Positions 35,831 to 47,346 of a stretch of 64,000 nt of DNA are shown in pieces (positions within the stretch are counted from its first letter, which is position 1; every line of letters begins with the position of its first letter). The stretch spans positions 384,199 through 448,198 of the forward strand of contig NZ_BAABEX010000029.1 in the NCBI RefSeq assembly GCF_039540375.1, read 5' to 3'. The translations under genes and the position numbers were made by a program. The DNA is from Acidovorax_G lacteus. GTDB lineage: Bacteria > Pseudomonadota > Gammaproteobacteria > Burkholderiales > Burkholderiaceae_C. The notes beneath the pieces were generated by a model. The model did no database searches. It saw only the letters and a list, made by a program, of their open reading frames with translations, and had not been told where the DNA came from.

Positions 35831-35902
35831 ATGGCTGCTGTTTCGTGGTGTTCTGTTTCAGTCCAGGACGACCATCAAGGACGCTGTGCGAGAGCCGCAC
35901 TC

Positions 35903-35940
35903 CACAAAAGACAACGCCCCGCGCATGGGCAGGGCGTTGT
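35903..35940 (-). terminator. Rho-independent terminator of bamC (minus strand)
   Basis: On the minus strand ACAACGCCC pairs with GGGCGTTGT (35911-35919 with 35932-35940), followed by CTTTTGT. It faces the lipoprotein terminator, closing off two convergent genes. Confidence 0.8.
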
Positions 35941-35978
35941 GTTGTGCAGCCCCTTTCGGAGCCTCACACCAAGGCGGC

Positions 35979-37070
35979 TTACTTCAGTTCGTCGGCGATC
36001 ACGCGCACGATACGCTCTGCATTGGCAGAGCTTTCGGGCGCACCGGCCTCGTTGAGAACCGACACGGTGGTCGCACTGCCCTGGCTACGCACCACGATGC
36101 GGTACTTGAGTGGCGGCTTTGCCGGTGCAGCGCTGCTGAACAGTTTGCCCAGGAAGCCCGGCTCCTTCTTCTGCGCGTCGGGGGCCACGTAGCGCACGAA
36201 GTACACGCCTTCACTGCGGTTGCGGTCTTCCACGGTGAAGCCGGTGCGGTCCAGTGCCAGGCCCACGCGGCGCCACGCGCGGTCGAAGGCTTCTTCGAGC
36301 TGCACGGCTGGGGTGTTGCCCACATTGACCACGCGGGCGGCAGGCGCACGGGTGGCCGGCGCGGCAGCGACCGCTTTGGCCTGTTCCTCGCTCACACCGA
36401 GCTTGACCATCAGCCGACGCAGGAATTCGGTTTCGAGCTCGGGATCGTTGGCGCGCGGTTGCCAGACGGTGGTGTCCTTGGTGCTGCTGTTGTAGACCTC
36501 GATCAGGCCGCGGTGGCTGATGTAGATGTCGGTGCCGCCGCTGGCATTGCGCTCCAGGCGTGTGCGAAAACGGTCGCGCTCACCTGTCGAATACACCGAG
36601 TCGATCAGCTTGCCCAGTGTGGAGCGGATGATGTCCTGGGGCAGCTTGGCGCGGTTTTCGGCCCAGTCGGTTTCCATGATGCCGAGGTTGGCCTGGTCCA
36701 GGTCGAGCGTGAAACCGTTTTGCAGCCAGAAGTCGCGCACCGGCTCCCAGAGTTGGTCGGCTGGGCGCGACACCACGAGCCAGCGCTGGTTGCCGTCGCG
36801 TTCGATACGCACATCTGACAGCGTGGCGGGCGCTGTGTTGGCTGTGCCCACCGGGCGCGCCGCCTGGCCCGCCTGCATGGCGGCGGCCGACACGCTGGTG
36901 CCCGGCACGGCGTAGCGGGTGTCGCGAGACAGTTGTGTCAGATCCGGCGGTACTTCGAGCGTGGAGCCCTTGGCGGCGCTCTTGTAGTCGATCTTGTCGC
37001 CTTCCAGGACGGAGCAGCCCGCCATGGCCAGGGCAAGGGCCAGAAGGCCCAGTCGTGCAGGGTGATTCAC
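35979..37070 (-). CDS. bamC: Outer membrane protein assembly lipoprotein BamC
   Basis: 363 residues from a GTG at 37070, chosen because it directly precedes a lipoprotein signal (GLLALALAMAGC). The mature N-terminus GDKIDYKSA and LEVPPDLTQL are BamC hallmarks, followed by two helix-grip domains (SDVRIERDGNQRWLVVSRPA and EEAFDRAWRRVGLALDRTGF). BamC is an accessory of the BAM complex that inserts outer-membrane beta-barrels. It follows dapA by 54 bases, the common arrangement. Confidence 0.94.
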   Translation of the reverse strand: MNHPARLGLLALALAMAGCSVLEGDKIDYKSAAKGSTLEVPPDLTQLSRDTRYAVPGTSVSAAAMQAGQAARPVGTANTAPATLSDVRIERDGNQRWLVVSRPADQLWEPVRDFWLQNGFTLDLDQANLGIMETDWAENRAKLPQDIIRSTLGKLIDSVYSTGERDRFRTRLERNASGGTDIYISHRGLIEVYNSSTKDTTVWQPRANDPELETEFLRRLMVKLGVSEEQAKAVAAAPATRAPAARVVNVGNTPAVQLEEAFDRAWRRVGLALDRTGFTVEDRNRSEGVYFVRYVAPDAQKKEPGFLGKLFSSAAPAKPPLKYRIVVRSQGSATTVSVLNEAGAPESSANAERIVRVIADELK

Positions 37071-37124
37071 GCGGTTGTCCTCAGGTTGTTTCGCGGGCGT
37101 CGCAGTGGGAGCCACGGCGACGGG

Positions 37125-38021
37125 TCAGAGCAGGCCGGCGGCGCGAAGAGCGCCTTCCACCACGGGCTGGTTGGCGGCCGTGAGCGGCGTCATGGGCAGG
37201 CGCAGCGTACCGCCGCACAGGCCCATGCGCGCCAGCGCCCACTTCACGGGGATGGGGTTGGCCTCGACAAACAGGTGCTTGTGGACGGGCATCAGGCGCA
37301 GCTGGATCTCCATGGCGCGCTTGACATCGCCAGCGATGGCGGCCACGCACAGCTCGTGCATCAGGCGCGGCGCGACGTTGGCGGTGACGCTCACGTTGCC
37401 GTGGCCGCCGCAGAGCATCAGGGCCACGGCGGTCGGATCGTCGCCCGAGTAGATGCCAAAGCCCTTGGGCGCTTCGCGGATCAGCCACTGCGCGCGCTCG
37501 ATGTTGCCCGTGGCTTCCTTGATGCCGACGATGCCTGGAATCTGCGCCAGGCGCAGCACGGTGTCGTGCTGCATATCGGCCACCGAGCGGCCCGGCACGT
37601 TGTACAGAATGGTCGGCAGGTCGCCCACGGCCTCGGCAATCGCCTTGAAGTGCTGGTACTGGCCTTCCTGCGTGGGCTTGTTGTAGTAGGGCACCACCTG
37701 CAGTTGGCTGTCGGCCCCCACCTTCTTGGCGAAGCGGGCGAGTTCGATGGCCTCGGCCGTCGAGTTGGCGCCGCACCCCGCCATGATGGGCACGCGCTTG
37801 GCAGCCTGTTCCACGGCCACGCGGATGATCTCGCAGTGTTCTTCCACGTTCACCGTGGGCGATTCGCCCGTGGTGCCCACCACGCCGATGCAGTCGGTGC
37901 CCTCGGCAATGTGCCAGTCGATGAGTTTGCGCAGCGCGGGGTAGTCGACGCTGCCGTCCTCATGCATGGGCGTGACGAGGGCGACGATGCTGCCGGTCAG
38001 GGGGACGGAGTGAGAAGTCAT
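37125..38021 (-). CDS. dapA: 4-hydroxy-tetrahydrodipicolinate synthase
   Basis: 298 residues. Condenses pyruvate with aspartate semialdehyde, the first committed step to lysine and diaminopimelate. GVVGTTGESPTV holds the triad Thr pair, LYNVPGRSVADM the catalytic Tyr, and GIVGIKEATGN the Schiff-base Lys. bamC follows, and a methyltransferase gene precedes it by 30 bases, so the three may form one transcript. Confidence 0.97.
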   Translation of the reverse strand: MTSHSVPLTGSIVALVTPMHEDGSVDYPALRKLIDWHIAEGTDCIGVVGTTGESPTVNVEEHCEIIRVAVEQAAKRVPIMAGCGANSTAEAIELARFAKKVGADSQLQVVPYYNKPTQEGQYQHFKAIAEAVGDLPTILYNVPGRSVADMQHDTVLRLAQIPGIVGIKEATGNIERAQWLIREAPKGFGIYSGDDPTAVALMLCGGHGNVSVTANVAPRLMHELCVAAIAGDVKRAMEIQLRLMPVHKHLFVEANPIPVKWALARMGLCGGTLRLPMTPLTAANQPVVEGALRAAGLL

Positions 38022-38051
38022 GTCCGCAGAAGAAAACGGTAAACGGGCATT

Positions 38052-38606
38052 CTAACGATGCCCGGGCGCCAGAAGATGACGCGGCGGGGCGTCGGCGTGC
38101 GGTGTTTCCCGCACCGCGGCAACGCGCTGCACGAAGCGTGCGGGTGCATCAAGAAAGCCGTCTTCATACGCCACGATGCGCAGGCCTGCGCAGCGCTGCA
38201 GCAACTCCCCCGGCTGCAGCAGAAACTCGGGCCGCGCGGGGCGCCCCACGCTGGCCTGGCCATGGGCAAAGGTTTCGTACAGCAGCACGCCGCCCGGGGC
38301 CAGACTCTCCAGCAGCGTGGGCCACAACGGGCGCCACAGGTAGTTCGTGACCACCACCGCATCGAAGCGCCGGCCGGGCAGGGGCCAGGGGCCGTTTTCA
38401 ATGTCGGCGGCGATGCATTCGCCCGCCGCGCCGCAGGCGGCCAGGGCTTCAGGGTCGCGGTCCACCCCGGTCACGCGGTGGCCTTGCGCTGCCAGCCACT
38501 TCAGGTGTCGGCCTGCGCCGCAGGCCACATCGAGCACGGTGCCGCCTGGGGGCAGCAGATGGGCCCAGCGCTGCACCCAAGCCGATGGTGCTTCGGTTCC
38601 ATGCAT
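38052..38606 (-). CDS. SAM-dependent methyltransferase (class I, TehB-like)
   Basis: 184 residues. Class I Rossmann fold: motif I VLDVACGAGRHLKWLA, acidic VTGVDRDPEAL, motif post-I AADIENGPWPL and FDAVVVTNYLWRPLW. The last third (PGGVLLYETFAHGQASVG) resembles TehB-type small methyltransferases. Substrate unknown. A repeat copy ends two bases upstream of the start codon, so the gene's promoter must lie in or beyond that element. Confidence 0.9.
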   Translation of the reverse strand: MHGTEAPSAWVQRWAHLLPPGGTVLDVACGAGRHLKWLAAQGHRVTGVDRDPEALAACGAAGECIAADIENGPWPLPGRRFDAVVVTNYLWRPLWPTLLESLAPGGVLLYETFAHGQASVGRPARPEFLLQPGELLQRCAGLRIVAYEDGFLDAPARFVQRVAAVRETPHADAPPRHLLAPGHR

Positions 38607-38608
38607 GG

Positions 38609-38660
38609 TTTGCTATTAGATTGATAGCTGCTCGTGCTTGAATAATAAGCACAAGCAGCC
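38609..38660 (+). repeat. Two-hairpin repeat, copy 7
   Basis: TTTGCTATTAGATTGATAGC then GCTGCTCGTGCTT (38627-38639) facing AAGCACAAGCAGC (38647-38659), one mismatch in 13 pairs, no strong T run. It abuts the start of the methyltransferase gene. Confidence 0.85.
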
Positions 38661-38695
38661 GATATGGCACATATGCCGGGCGGGTGCCCCAAGGC

Positions 38696-38893
38696 TCAGA
38701 AGCAGGCCCAGACCTGATCCGCCAATTGCACCATGAAGCCAGGGGCGGTGTAGAGCCCGAACACCGCCAGGCAGGCAAGCACCGCCAGCAGGCCGCCGAG
38801 CCAGCGCCACCACAGGGCCGCGCGACCTGTGGCCGGGGTGACCAGCGCAGGCGCTGCAGGCGGCGGGGTCGTGGGGTTGTGCATGGTGCTCAA
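38696..38893 (-). CDS. Small single-pass membrane protein
   Basis: 65 residues, six bases after the MFS gene (an ATG three codons in is an alternative start). A Pro/Ala-rich N-terminus is followed by one membrane helix (WWRWLGGLLAVLACLAVFGL). No family recognised. Its spacing implies cotranscription with the transporter. Confidence 0.6.
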   Translation of the reverse strand: MSTMHNPTTPPPAAPALVTPATGRAALWWRWLGGLLAVLACLAVFGLYTAPGFMVQLADQVWACF

Positions 38894-38899
38894 TCGGGT

Positions 38900-40126
38900 T
38901 CAGGCGCGTGCGGGCTGCGCGGGGGCGCGCACGATAGCGCTTTCGCGGATGGGCAGGTTCACCAGCCCGGCCAGCACCCCCAGACCGATGGCGATGTACC
39001 AGACCAGGTCGTAGCTGCCGGTCACGTCGTACAAATAGCCGCCCAGCCACACGCCCATGAAGCTGCCGATCTGGTGGCTGAAGAACACGAACCCGCCGAG
39101 CATCGACAGATGCTGCACGCCAAAGATCTGCGCAATGGTGGCATTGGTGGGCGGCACGGTGGACAGCCACAGCGTGCCCATCACGGCCGAGAACACGTAC
39201 ACCGACAGCGGCGACAGCGGCACCGACAGGAACACCGCAATGGCCACTGCCCGCGCGAAGTAGATGAAGGACAGGATGAAGCGCTTGGGCATGCGCTGGC
39301 CCAGCGAGCCTGCGATGTAGGTACCGAACACGTTGAACAGCCCGATCAGCGCGAGCGCATAGCTGGCCACCTGCGGCGACAGGCCCTGGTCCTTGAGATA
39401 ACTGGGCATGTGTACGCCGATGAACACCACCTGGAAGCCGCAGACGAAGTAGCCCGCCATCAGCAGCAGAAAGCTCGGGTAGCGCATGGCTTCGCCCACC
39501 GCCTGGGCGATGGTCTGTTCGCGGGGGGCGGCGGGCGCGCCGTTGCCAAAGCCCGGCTCGCGCAGACCGAAGGCCAGCGGCACGATGAGCAGCACCATGG
39601 CCGACAGGGCCAACAGCGCTTCCTTCCAGCCCAGGCTGGCGATCAGCCAGCCCTCCACCGGTACCATCAGAAACTGCCCGAACGAGCCGGCCGCGGCCGC
39701 CACACCCATGGCCCAGGAGCGTTTTTCGGGCGCGATCTGCCGACCCAGCACGCCGTAGATCACGGCATACGTGGTGCCAGCCTGCGCTGCGCCGATCAGC
39801 ACCCCGGTGGTCAGCGCAAACATCAACGGCGTGGGCGACAGGGCCATGCCCGCCAGGCCCGCTGCATACAGCGCTGCACCGGCGATCAGCACGCGGAACG
39901 CGCCAAAGCGGTCGGCCGCCATGCCCGCGAAGATGCCGATGAAGCCCCAAGACAGGTTCTGGATGGCCACCGCCAGTGCAAAGGTCTGGCGCGTCCAGCC
40001 CATCTCCTGGGTGATGGGCTGCAGCCACAGGCCGAAGCCATGCCGGATGCCCATGGACAGCGTGACGATGGCAGCGCCGCAGGCCAGCACCTGCAGCATG
40101 GACAATTTCGGCGTATTGGTATGCAT
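38900..40126 (-). CDS. MFS transporter, OFA/monocarboxylate type
   Basis: 408 residues with twelve predicted membrane segments. TLSMGIRHGFGLWLQPITQE and WGFIGIFAGMAADRFGAFRV at the N-terminal half and PSYLKDQGLSPQVASYALAL in the second half resemble the oxalate/formate and monocarboxylate MFS branch. Substrate unknown. TACATT on the minus strand (40132-40137) ends only six bases before the ATG, which would put transcription start at or near the first codon; an internal Met at codon 10 is an alternative start. Confidence 0.9.
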   Translation of the reverse strand: MHTNTPKLSMLQVLACGAAIVTLSMGIRHGFGLWLQPITQEMGWTRQTFALAVAIQNLSWGFIGIFAGMAADRFGAFRVLIAGAALYAAGLAGMALSPTPLMFALTTGVLIGAAQAGTTYAVIYGVLGRQIAPEKRSWAMGVAAAAGSFGQFLMVPVEGWLIASLGWKEALLALSAMVLLIVPLAFGLREPGFGNGAPAAPREQTIAQAVGEAMRYPSFLLLMAGYFVCGFQVVFIGVHMPSYLKDQGLSPQVASYALALIGLFNVFGTYIAGSLGQRMPKRFILSFIYFARAVAIAVFLSVPLSPLSVYVFSAVMGTLWLSTVPPTNATIAQIFGVQHLSMLGGFVFFSHQIGSFMGVWLGGYLYDVTGSYDLVWYIAIGLGVLAGLVNLPIRESAIVRAPAQPARA

Positions 40127-40250
40127 TCAAATAATGTAGCCAAGTTCGCCGCGCGCTGCCTGACAGCCTCGTGCCGGGCTCCCGGGTGGTGCACGCAGGG
40201 CTGTGGTTTTATCCAGCTCTCGCCGTGCCGCCGCACTACAATCCGCCGCC

Positions 40251-42233
<1,983 letters not shown>

Positions 42234-42303
42234 GCCCGCCCGCCTGCCCCACGATCTGCCTGTTGCGCCGCCTGGCGCGCCCCGATTGAACTGCTGAAGC
42301 CGA

Positions 42304-44655
42304 ATGTCCGACTCCACCCTTCCTCTGCTGCAGACCGCCGGTGACGACGATGCCATCACCCTGGGCGGCTATGCGCAGCGCGCCTACCTTGAATACGCGC
42401 TCTCGGTCGTCAAAGGCCGCGCGCTGCCCGACGTGTGCGACGGCCTCAAGCCCGTGCAGCGCCGCATCCTGTACGCGATGGACCGCATGGGCCTGGGCTA
42501 CAGCGGCGCCAGCCGCAACGTGGCGGCCAAGCCCGTCAAGAGCGCCCGCGTGGTGGGCGATGTGCTCGGCCGCTTTCATCCGCACGGCGACCAGTCGGCC
42601 TACGACGCGCTGGTGCGCATGGCGCAGGACTTTGCGCAGCGCTATCCGCTGATCGATGGCCAGGGCAATTTCGGCAGCCGCGACGGCGACGGCGCGGCCG
42701 CCATGCGCTACACCGAGGCCCGCCTGTCGCGCATCACCAGCCTGCTGCTCGACGAGATCGACGAAGGCACGGTCGATTTCATGCCCAACTACGACGGCAG
42801 CACGCAGGAGCCGCGCCAACTGCCCGCACGCCTGCCGTTCGCGCTGCTCAACGGCGCCAGCGGCATCGCCGTGGGCCTGGCCACCGAGATCCCGAGCCAC
42901 AACCTACGCGAAGTGGCTGATGCCTGCGTCGCCCTGGTCAAGAACCCCAAGCTCACCGACGAGGAGCTGTTCGCGCTGATTCCCGGCCCCGACTACCCGG
43001 GTGGCGGGCAGATCATCAGCAGCACGGCCGACATCCAGGACGCCTACCGTACGGGCCGGGGCAGCCTCAAGGTGCGCGCGCGCTGGAAGATCGAAGACCT
43101 GGCGCGCGGCCAGTGGCAGATGGTGGTGACCGAGCTGCCGCCGGGCGTGTCGGCGCAGAAGGTGCTCGAAGAGATCGAGGAGCTGACCAACCCCAAGGTC
43201 AAGACCGGCAAGAAGGCGCTCACGCAGGACCAGACCCAGCTCAAGGCCACGCTGCTGGCTGTGCTCGACGGCGTGCGCGACGAGTCGAGCAAGGACGCAC
43301 CCGTGCGCCTGGTGTTCGAGCCCAAGACGGGCAAGGTGCCGCAGCAGGACCTGACCCAAGTGCTGCTGGCCCACACCAGCCTTGAAACCTCGGCCCCGAT
43401 CAACCTCACCATGGTCGGGCTCGACGGTCGGCCCACGCAGAAGTCGCTGCGCGACATGCTCGAAGAGTGGGTGAGCTTCCGCCAGAGCACGATCACGCGG
43501 CGCTCGGAGCACCGCCTGGCCAAGGTGCTGGACCGCATCCATATCCTCGAAGGCCGGCAGCTGGTGCTGCTGAACATCGACGAGGTGATTGCCATCATCC
43601 GCGGCAGCGATGAACCCAAGGCCGCGCTGATGGAGCGCTTCCGCTTGAGCGAGCGCCAGGCGGAAGACATCCTCGAAATCCGCCTGCGCCAGCTTGCGCG
43701 GCTCGAAGCCATCCGCATCGAGCAAGAACTGGCCGAGCTGCGCACCGAGCAGGGCAAGCTCGAAGACGTGCTGGGCAACCCCGCCTCGCTCAAGCGGCTG
43801 ATGGTGCGCGAGATCGAGGCCGATGCGAAGCAGTTTGCCGACGCGCGCCGTACGCTGATCCAGGCCGAAAAGAAGGCCGTGGCCGAAGTGCGCGTGCTCG
43901 ACGAACCCGTCACGGTGGTGGTGTCGGCCAAGGGCTGGGTGCGCGCGCGCCAGGGCCACGGGCACGACGCGGGCAGCTTCGCCTTCAAGGCGGGCGATGG
44001 CCTGTATGGCACCTTCGAGTGCCGCACCGTCGACCAGCTGCTGATTTTTGGCAGCAACGGGCGGGTGTATTCGGTGCCGGTGTCGGCGCTGCCCGGTGGC
44101 CGTGGCGATGGCCAGCCGGTCACGACGCTGATCGATCTCGAATCGGGCACCCAGCCCGCGCACTACTTTGCCGGGCCCTCAGGGGCCATGCTGCTGCTGG
44201 CGGGGTCGGGGGGCTATGGCTTCATCGCTGCGGTGGAGCACATGGTGTCGCGCCAGAAGGGCGGCAAGGCCTTCCTGTCGCTGGGCGAAGGTGAAACGCT
44301 GTGCAAGCCGTCGCCCGTGGCGGGGGGCTCGGGCAGCCAGCCTTGGCCCGATGCCACCCATGTGTGCTGTGCATCGGCGGGCGGGCGCATTCTCACGTTC
44401 GAGATTGCCGAGCTCAAGACCATGGCCAACGGCGGCCGTGGTCTGCTGCTGATCGACCTGGAACCCAAAGACCAACTGGCCGGTGCAGCCGCTTACACCC
44501 GCAGCGTGCGCCTGGAGGGTGTCGGACGGGGCGGTAAGCCGCGCGATGAAACGCTGGAGATCCGCAGCCTGAACAACGCCCGGGGTGCACGCGCCCGCAA
44601 GGGCAAGGCGGCCGACCTGGGCTTCAAGCCAGCGGTGGTGCTCCGCGTCGAGTAG
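42304..44655 (+). CDS. parC: DNA topoisomerase IV subunit A
   Basis: 783 residues, 70 bases after parE. Breakage-reunion subunit: the catalytic Tyr is in AAMRYTEARLSRI, preceded by the winged-helix region ALPDVCDGLKPVQRRILYAM and GRFHPHGDQSAYDALVRMAQ (the quinolone-determining region with its Ser). GNFGSRDGDG and EIPSHNLREVADACVAL follow; the C-terminal beta-pinwheel (TVVVSAKGWVRARQGHG and repeats) wraps DNA. Normal length for a ParC. Confidence 0.96.
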   Translation: MSDSTLPLLQTAGDDDAITLGGYAQRAYLEYALSVVKGRALPDVCDGLKPVQRRILYAMDRMGLGYSGASRNVAAKPVKSARVVGDVLGRFHPHGDQSAYDALVRMAQDFAQRYPLIDGQGNFGSRDGDGAAAMRYTEARLSRITSLLLDEIDEGTVDFMPNYDGSTQEPRQLPARLPFALLNGASGIAVGLATEIPSHNLREVADACVALVKNPKLTDEELFALIPGPDYPGGGQIISSTADIQDAYRTGRGSLKVRARWKIEDLARGQWQMVVTELPPGVSAQKVLEEIEELTNPKVKTGKKALTQDQTQLKATLLAVLDGVRDESSKDAPVRLVFEPKTGKVPQQDLTQVLLAHTSLETSAPINLTMVGLDGRPTQKSLRDMLEEWVSFRQSTITRRSEHRLAKVLDRIHILEGRQLVLLNIDEVIAIIRGSDEPKAALMERFRLSERQAEDILEIRLRQLARLEAIRIEQELAELRTEQGKLEDVLGNPASLKRLMVREIEADAKQFADARRTLIQAEKKAVAEVRVLDEPVTVVVSAKGWVRARQGHGHDAGSFAFKAGDGLYGTFECRTVDQLLIFGSNGRVYSVPVSALPGGRGDGQPVTTLIDLESGTQPAHYFAGPSGAMLLLAGSGGYGFIAAVEHMVSRQKGGKAFLSLGEGETLCKPSPVAGGSGSQPWPDATHVCCASAGGRILTFEIAELKTMANGGRGLLLIDLEPKDQLAGAAAYTRSVRLEGVGRGGKPRDETLEIRSLNNARGARARKGKAADLGFKPAVVLRVE

Positions 44656-44996
44656 GTCGTGCCCGCATCCACAGCGCTGCGTCCCCGGCCGCCCGGGGTG
44701 CCTGTGTAGGGCTGTGGTTGGTCGCCAGGCAAGGCTCTGCGCAACGCCGTGCGGTTTGCGCTTGCACAGCCGCGGTCAGGCCATTGCGTTGCTTTTGTGG
44801 CCGGTTGCCCTGCGATGGGCTGCAAAACGCGTTGCGGCTCCTCGCCTGATCCGCACCTGTTTATCCAGTCGAGGGCTTTGCAACGCTTCCCGAGCGCGAC
44901 ATCACACAGTCCCCCTGGGTTTGTTCCGTTGAATTGGGCGCAGAAAAAGAGCAAGATCGGTTACAGATTGATTCAACTTTGGCAAGGAGACTGCGA
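44656..44996. other. Intergenic region between parC and the chemoreceptor gene
   Basis: About 340 bases. I see no gene, repeat or clear promoter pair; AAGGAGA just before the ATG at 44997 is the ribosome site for the chemoreceptor. A flagellar-type promoter was looked for and not convincingly found. Confidence 0.5.
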
Positions 44997-46739
44997 ATGA
45001 TCCAGCGGCTGCGCATTGCTCAAAAACTCTGGCTTTCCGTGGTGATCATCGTGACCATGATGGTCTCGGTGATCGGTTTTGCAGCCTACCGTTCGGCCAC
45101 AGCGCAAAAGGTGGCCGACAGCGTCAACGCGCAAATGAACGAGCGCGTCCAGGGCGCGATCCGGTGGGTGGGTCTCACCGAGATGAACGCAGCCCGCACG
45201 CTGGCTCTGATTCTGAGCTCCGATGCGCTGGTGGAAGCCGAATTCAAGGACGCCATCGCGGCCACATCGGCGCAGATCAGCGAACTGCAGAAGTCGCTTG
45301 AGGCCATTGCCACCTCGGACGCCGACAAGGCGCAGATGGCCAAGATCGCGGCGTCGCGCAAGACCATGATCGACTTGCGCAATGAGGCGCGCAAGCTCAA
45401 GTCGGACGGCAATGCCGAAGCGGCCATCAAACTCGTGCGCGATCGGTACAACCCGGCGGTGACGGCCTATGTGCAGACGCTGCGCGACTTCGTGCAGCTC
45501 CAGCAGCAAACGGCCGCGCGCGAGCTCCAGGCCATTGCCGAGTCGCGCATGATGACCATCAAGATCGCGGCCACGGCATCGGGGCTGGTGCTGGTGTTCA
45601 TTGCCGTGGGGGCTTTCTTCCTGATCCGCAGCATCCTGCAGCCGCTGCAGCAGGCCAACGAAATGGCGGCCCGCATTGCCGCAGGCGACCTGACCGCCCA
45701 GGGCACCGTGACGCGGGCCGACGAATTTGGCGACCTGCTGCGGTCTTTGTATGCCATGTGTGAATCGCTCGGCCGCCTGGTGCACCAGGTGCGGCAGTCC
45801 ACCGACAGCATCGCCATTGCCAGCGCCGAGATTGCCACCGGCAACCAGGACCTGTCGTCGCGCACCGAGCAGACGTCGAGCAACCTGCAAGAAACGGCAG
45901 CTGCAATGGAGCAGTTCACCAGCACCATCCAGCAAAGCGCCAGCAGCGCCCAGCAGGCCAGCAGCCTGGCCAACAGCGCCACCAGCGTGGCGCGCAAGGG
46001 CGGCGAAGTGGTCACGCAGGTCGTGTCCACCATGCAGGACATCAACCAGAGCAGCCAGAAGATTGCGGACATCATCAGCGTGATCGATGGCATTGCGTTC
46101 CAGACCAACATCCTGGCCCTGAACGCCGCTGTGGAAGCCGCCCGTGCTGGCGAGCAGGGCCGCGGATTTGCGGTGGTGGCGGGCGAGGTGCGCACCCTGG
46201 CCCAACGCAGCGCCGAGGCGGCTAAGGAGATCAAGAGCCTGATCCACGCGTCGGTCGAGAAGGTGGAAACCGGCACACGCCTGGTGGCCGACGCAGGCAC
46301 CACCATGGAAGACATCGTGCGTTCCGTGCAGCGTGTGACCGACATGATCGGCGAGATCACCGCGGCCGCGTCCGAGCAGAGTGCCGGGGTGTCGCAGGTC
46401 AACCAGGCGGTGGGCAATCTCGACCAGATGACCCAGCAAAACGCCGCGTTGGTCGAAGAAAGTGCGGCGGCGGCCCAAAGCCTGCGCGAGCAGGCCGACC
46501 AGTTGGCCCAGGTGGTGGCCGTGTTCCGCACCGCGGGCGGTATGTCCACTGCGGCACCGCGCGCCGTGGCCCCCCGGGCTGCGGCTGCACCAGCGCCGCT
46601 GCCGGCCGCCCCGCGTCCTGCTGCTGTGCCGCGCGCGCCAGCGCCCGCGCGCATTGCATCGGCGCCAACTGCCAAACCTGCGCCGGGCAAACCGGCAGGC
46701 AAGGCGTCCGAATCCGACGGGGATTGGGAGTCGTTCTGA
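44997..46739 (+). CDS. Methyl-accepting chemotaxis protein
   Basis: 580 residues. Order: TM1 (~13-33, LSVVIIVTMMVSVIGFAAY), a periplasmic four-helix bundle of ~150 residues, TM2 (~190-212, ATASGLVLVFIAVGAFFLI), HAMP, then a long cytoplasmic signalling coiled coil with the conserved hairpin tip around IAFQTNILALNAAVEAARAG and GRGFAVVAGEVRTLAQRSAE. A Pro/Ala linker leads to the C-terminal DWESF, a CheR-docking pentapeptide, so it is a full high-abundance-type receptor. Ligand unknown. No other chemotaxis gene is adjacent. Confidence 0.95.
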   Translation: MIQRLRIAQKLWLSVVIIVTMMVSVIGFAAYRSATAQKVADSVNAQMNERVQGAIRWVGLTEMNAARTLALILSSDALVEAEFKDAIAATSAQISELQKSLEAIATSDADKAQMAKIAASRKTMIDLRNEARKLKSDGNAEAAIKLVRDRYNPAVTAYVQTLRDFVQLQQQTAARELQAIAESRMMTIKIAATASGLVLVFIAVGAFFLIRSILQPLQQANEMAARIAAGDLTAQGTVTRADEFGDLLRSLYAMCESLGRLVHQVRQSTDSIAIASAEIATGNQDLSSRTEQTSSNLQETAAAMEQFTSTIQQSASSAQQASSLANSATSVARKGGEVVTQVVSTMQDINQSSQKIADIISVIDGIAFQTNILALNAAVEAARAGEQGRGFAVVAGEVRTLAQRSAEAAKEIKSLIHASVEKVETGTRLVADAGTTMEDIVRSVQRVTDMIGEITAAASEQSAGVSQVNQAVGNLDQMTQQNAALVEESAAAAQSLREQADQLAQVVAVFRTAGGMSTAAPRAVAPRAAAAPAPLPAAPRPAAVPRAPAPARIASAPTAKPAPGKPAGKASESDGDWESF

Positions 46740-46806
46740 GCCTCAAGGCGTCCTTGCACCCGGTGTAGAAGAGGGTGCGCTGGACGTAGAGGGTGGGCTG
46801 GGGATG

Positions 46807-46832
46807 CGCGGCACGCCTGCAGGCGTGCCGCG
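46807..46832. terminator. Perfect 26-bp palindrome between convergent genes
   Basis: CGCGGCACGCCTG followed at once by its exact complement CAGGCGTGCCGCG, with no unpaired loop and no T run. It lies midway between the chemoreceptor and RidA genes, which converge, and may be a bidirectional 3' structure. Confidence 0.5.
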
Positions 46833-46887
46833 TGGGCCAAGCCCTGGGCCTGGGGCTGGCCCATGGCGCCAGCCCGTGTTCCGAGGA

Positions 46888-47346
46888 TCAGCCGATTTCG
46901 GCAATCAGTTCAATTTCGACGCAGGCGCCCATCGGGATCTGCGCCACGCCGAAGGCGCTGCGCGCATGCACGCCCTTGTCGCCGAACACCTGGCCCAACA
47001 GTTCGCTGCAGCCGTTGGTCACCAGATGCTGTTCGGTGAAGGTGGGCGTGGAATTCACCAGACTCATCACCTTGACGATGCGACGCACGCGGTTCAGGTC
47101 GCCGCCGCAGGCGGCTTGCAGCGTGGCCATCAGGTCGATCGCCACGGCGCGGGCGGCGGCCTTGCCTTCTTCGGTGCCGATGGCGCTGCCCAGCTGTCCC
47201 GCCCAGGGCTTGCCGTCCTTGCGGGCGATGTGGCCGCTCAAAAACACGAGGTTGCCGGTCTGCACGTAAGGCACGTAGGCAGCCGCCGGGGTGGCCACGG
47301 GCGGCAGGGTGATCTGGAGGGCAGAAAGCTGGTCGTAAACGCTCAT
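46888..47346 (-). CDS. RidA/YjgF family protein
   Basis: 152 residues from the ATG at 47346 (an ATG eight codons upstream is possible). The RidA fold is shown by VPYVQTGNLVFLSGHIARKD, ATLQAACGGDLNRVRRIVKV and ARSAFGVAQIPMGACVEIEL. The Arg that binds carboxylates in RidA lies in HARSAFGVAQIPMG, so imine or enamine deaminase activity is possible. The gene diverges from comEC, with 169 bases between them. Confidence 0.9.
   Translation of the reverse strand: MSVYDQLSALQITLPPVATPAAAYVPYVQTGNLVFLSGHIARKDGKPWAGQLGSAIGTEEGKAAARAVAIDLMATLQAACGGDLNRVRRIVKVMSLVNSTPTFTEQHLVTNGCSELLGQVFGDKGVHARSAFGVAQIPMGACVEIELIAEIG

Noticed and set aside
44656..44996. Flagellar (sigma-28) promoter before the chemoreceptor
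   Set aside because: No convincing TAAA and GCCGATAA pair at the right spacing.
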